Shown one piece after another: positions 63,100-64,000 of a DNA stretch of 64,000 bases. A program made the translations under genes and the position numbers. This DNA is from Sorangium cellulosum So0157-2. GTDB lineage: Bacteria; Myxococcota_A; Polyangia; Polyangiales; Polyangiaceae. The stretch covers positions 9,128,001 through 9,192,000 of the forward strand of contig NC_021658.1 of assembly GCF_000418325.1 (NCBI RefSeq), given 5' to 3'. Each line of letters starts with the position of its first letter. The stretch's first letter is position 1. A model generated the notes under the pieces. That model searched no databases and was not told the DNA's origin. It was given only the letters and a program-made list of their open reading frames with translations.

Positions 63100-64000
63100 A
63101 TGGGCCGATCGCGGTATGAGCAAGGGTTGCAGGAGGTCGGCGATGGCTGCTTTGCGTATCTCCAGCCGGCCGGCACCTGGGGGCTCAGCAACGCGGGGCT
63201 CGTCACGTCGGACGGCGAGGCGCTGCTCGTCGACACGCTCTTCGACCTGAAGCGCACGCGCGAGATGCTCGACGCCATGCGCGCGGCCACCCCGGCGGCG
63301 GCGCGGATCGGCACGGTCGTGAACACCCACGCGAACGGCGACCATTGCTACGGCAACGCGCTGGTCGAGGGCGCGACGATCATCGCCACGCGCGCCAGCG
63401 CCGCCGAGATGGATGAGGTCCCCGCGCCGATGCTGGCCATGCTGATGCGACAGGCGCGCAGCGGCGCCGCCGGCGCGCTGGGCGATTACCTCGTCCATTG
63501 CTTCGGCGCCTTCGATTTCGACGGGATCGCGCCCACGGCGCCGACGCGGGTCTTCGAGGGGGAGCTGACCGTCACGGTCGGGGCGAAGGAGGTCCGCCTC
63601 CTCGAGGTGGGCCCCTCGCACACGAAGGGCGATCTGCTCGTGCACGTGCCCGCGGACCGCGCGATCTACACGGGAGACATCCTCTTCATCGACGTGACGC
63701 CGATCCTGTGGGCGGGGCCCGTCGGCAACTGGCTCAAGGCGTGCGACACCATCCTCGCGCTGGACGTCGACGTCATCGTGCCGGGGCACGGCCCGATCAC
63801 GGATCGCGCCGGCGTGCGCGCGGTGCGCGATTACCTCGTGTACATCCGCGACGAGGCGCGGCGCCGCTACGACGCCGGGATGCCGCCGGCCGACGCCGCC
63901 CGCGACATCGCGCTCGCCGATTACGCGAGCTGGAGCGACGCGGAGCGCATCGCGGTGAACGTGCACACGCTCTACCGGGAGTTCAGCGGAGGGAAGCTCA
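63100..64000 (+). CDS. Metallo-beta-lactamase-fold hydrolase, 3' end outside window
   Basis: Three hundred codons are visible, starting at ATG 63100 after GGGAGGGGG; no stop occurs before the window end. Motifs: GWLSN-like WGLSNAGLVTSDGEALLVDTLFD, metal site NTHANGDHCYGN (HxNxDH, where the second histidine of HxHxDH is asparagine), second-shell GPSHTKGDLLVHVPADRAIYTGDILF and HGP in VPGHGPITDR. The THANGDH variant recurs in a subfamily of MBL proteins, so it need not be inactivating. Substrate unknown. Confidence 0.88.
   Translation, partial: MGRSRYEQGLQEVGDGCFAYLQPAGTWGLSNAGLVTSDGEALLVDTLFDLKRTREMLDAMRAATPAAARIGTVVNTHANGDHCYGNALVEGATIIATRASAAEMDEVPAPMLAMLMRQARSGAAGALGDYLVHCFGAFDFDGIAPTAPTRVFEGELTVTVGAKEVRLLEVGPSHTKGDLLVHVPADRAIYTGDILFIDVTPILWAGPVGNWLKACDTILALDVDVIVPGHGPITDRAGVRAVRDYLVYIRDEARRRYDAGMPPADAARDIALADYASWSDAERIAVNVHTLYREFSGGKL

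Overview
The window is very GC-rich, almost fully coding on both strands, and reads as a chromosomal segment of a large-genome myxobacterium, most likely Polyangiales (Sorangium-like). The lineage call rests on families rather than composition alone: Myxococcus-type Cys-rich DUF4215 repeats around a fibro-slime domain, a TIGR02265/DUF2378 protein, an eight-cysteine-cluster protein, many Cys- or Gly-rich lipoproteins, and PAS-STAS regulators. No rRNA or tRNA was seen.

Layout. 0-4 kb: the end of a glycine-rich (PGRS-like) protein, a fragment of a fumarylacetoacetate-hydrolase gene, a small unknown gene and a DUF4139 lipoprotein with an inserted OmpA domain. 4-11.3 kb: an amidohydrolase, the pseudouridine pair psuG-psuK, a CBS protein, an alpha/beta hydrolase divergent from an AraC-type regulator, and an eight-cysteine protein. 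11.3-16.7 kb: a pectate-lyase-fold exported protein and a DUF4215/fibro-slime lipoprotein, converging on two hairpin terminators. 17.2-24.4 kb: a 1783-residue DUF3686-type AAA ATPase, a FIST sensor protein and an NTF2-fold protein in a row. 24.6-30.8 kb: a decayed two-gene cassette with three apparent indels, a divergent promoter with a perfect 22-bp palindrome, a secreted lipoprotein and a subtilase. 31.7-39.2 kb: TIGR02265 protein, PAS-STAS regulator, DUF1810, lactate dehydrogenase, MscS channel, a membrane protein and a Cys-rich lipoprotein. 39.2-46 kb: a CRISPR array of 41 repeats without cas genes, a C/T-rich tract, an unknown gene, a CoA-binding protein and an AAA ATPase coupled to a truncated DUF4276 gene. 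46-64 kb: cupin, radical SAM protein, HAMP and TerB genes, an NFACT protein, a SUMF1-like protein, an 18-copy 19-bp minisatellite, an Rpn-like protein, a zinc-ribbon protein, lipoproteins, a Uma2 endonuclease-fold protein, an O-methyltransferase, a cyclophilin, an NTF2-fold exported protein divergent from a LysR regulator, an aldo/keto reductase and a metallo-beta-lactamase-fold protein cut by the window edge.

Functional links. psuG-psuK overlap and form a pseudouridine degradation unit. Two divergent regulator/target pairs (AraC with hydrolase, LysR with NTF2 protein) carry candidate operators. The region 39.2-46 kb looks like a small, partly eroded defence neighbourhood: an array rearranged at the end with degenerate repeats, and an ATPase whose partner survives only as 18 codons. 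The least described assembly is the DUF3686 ATPase/FIST/NTF2 row. All functions are inferred by reading the sequence; no database search was run.
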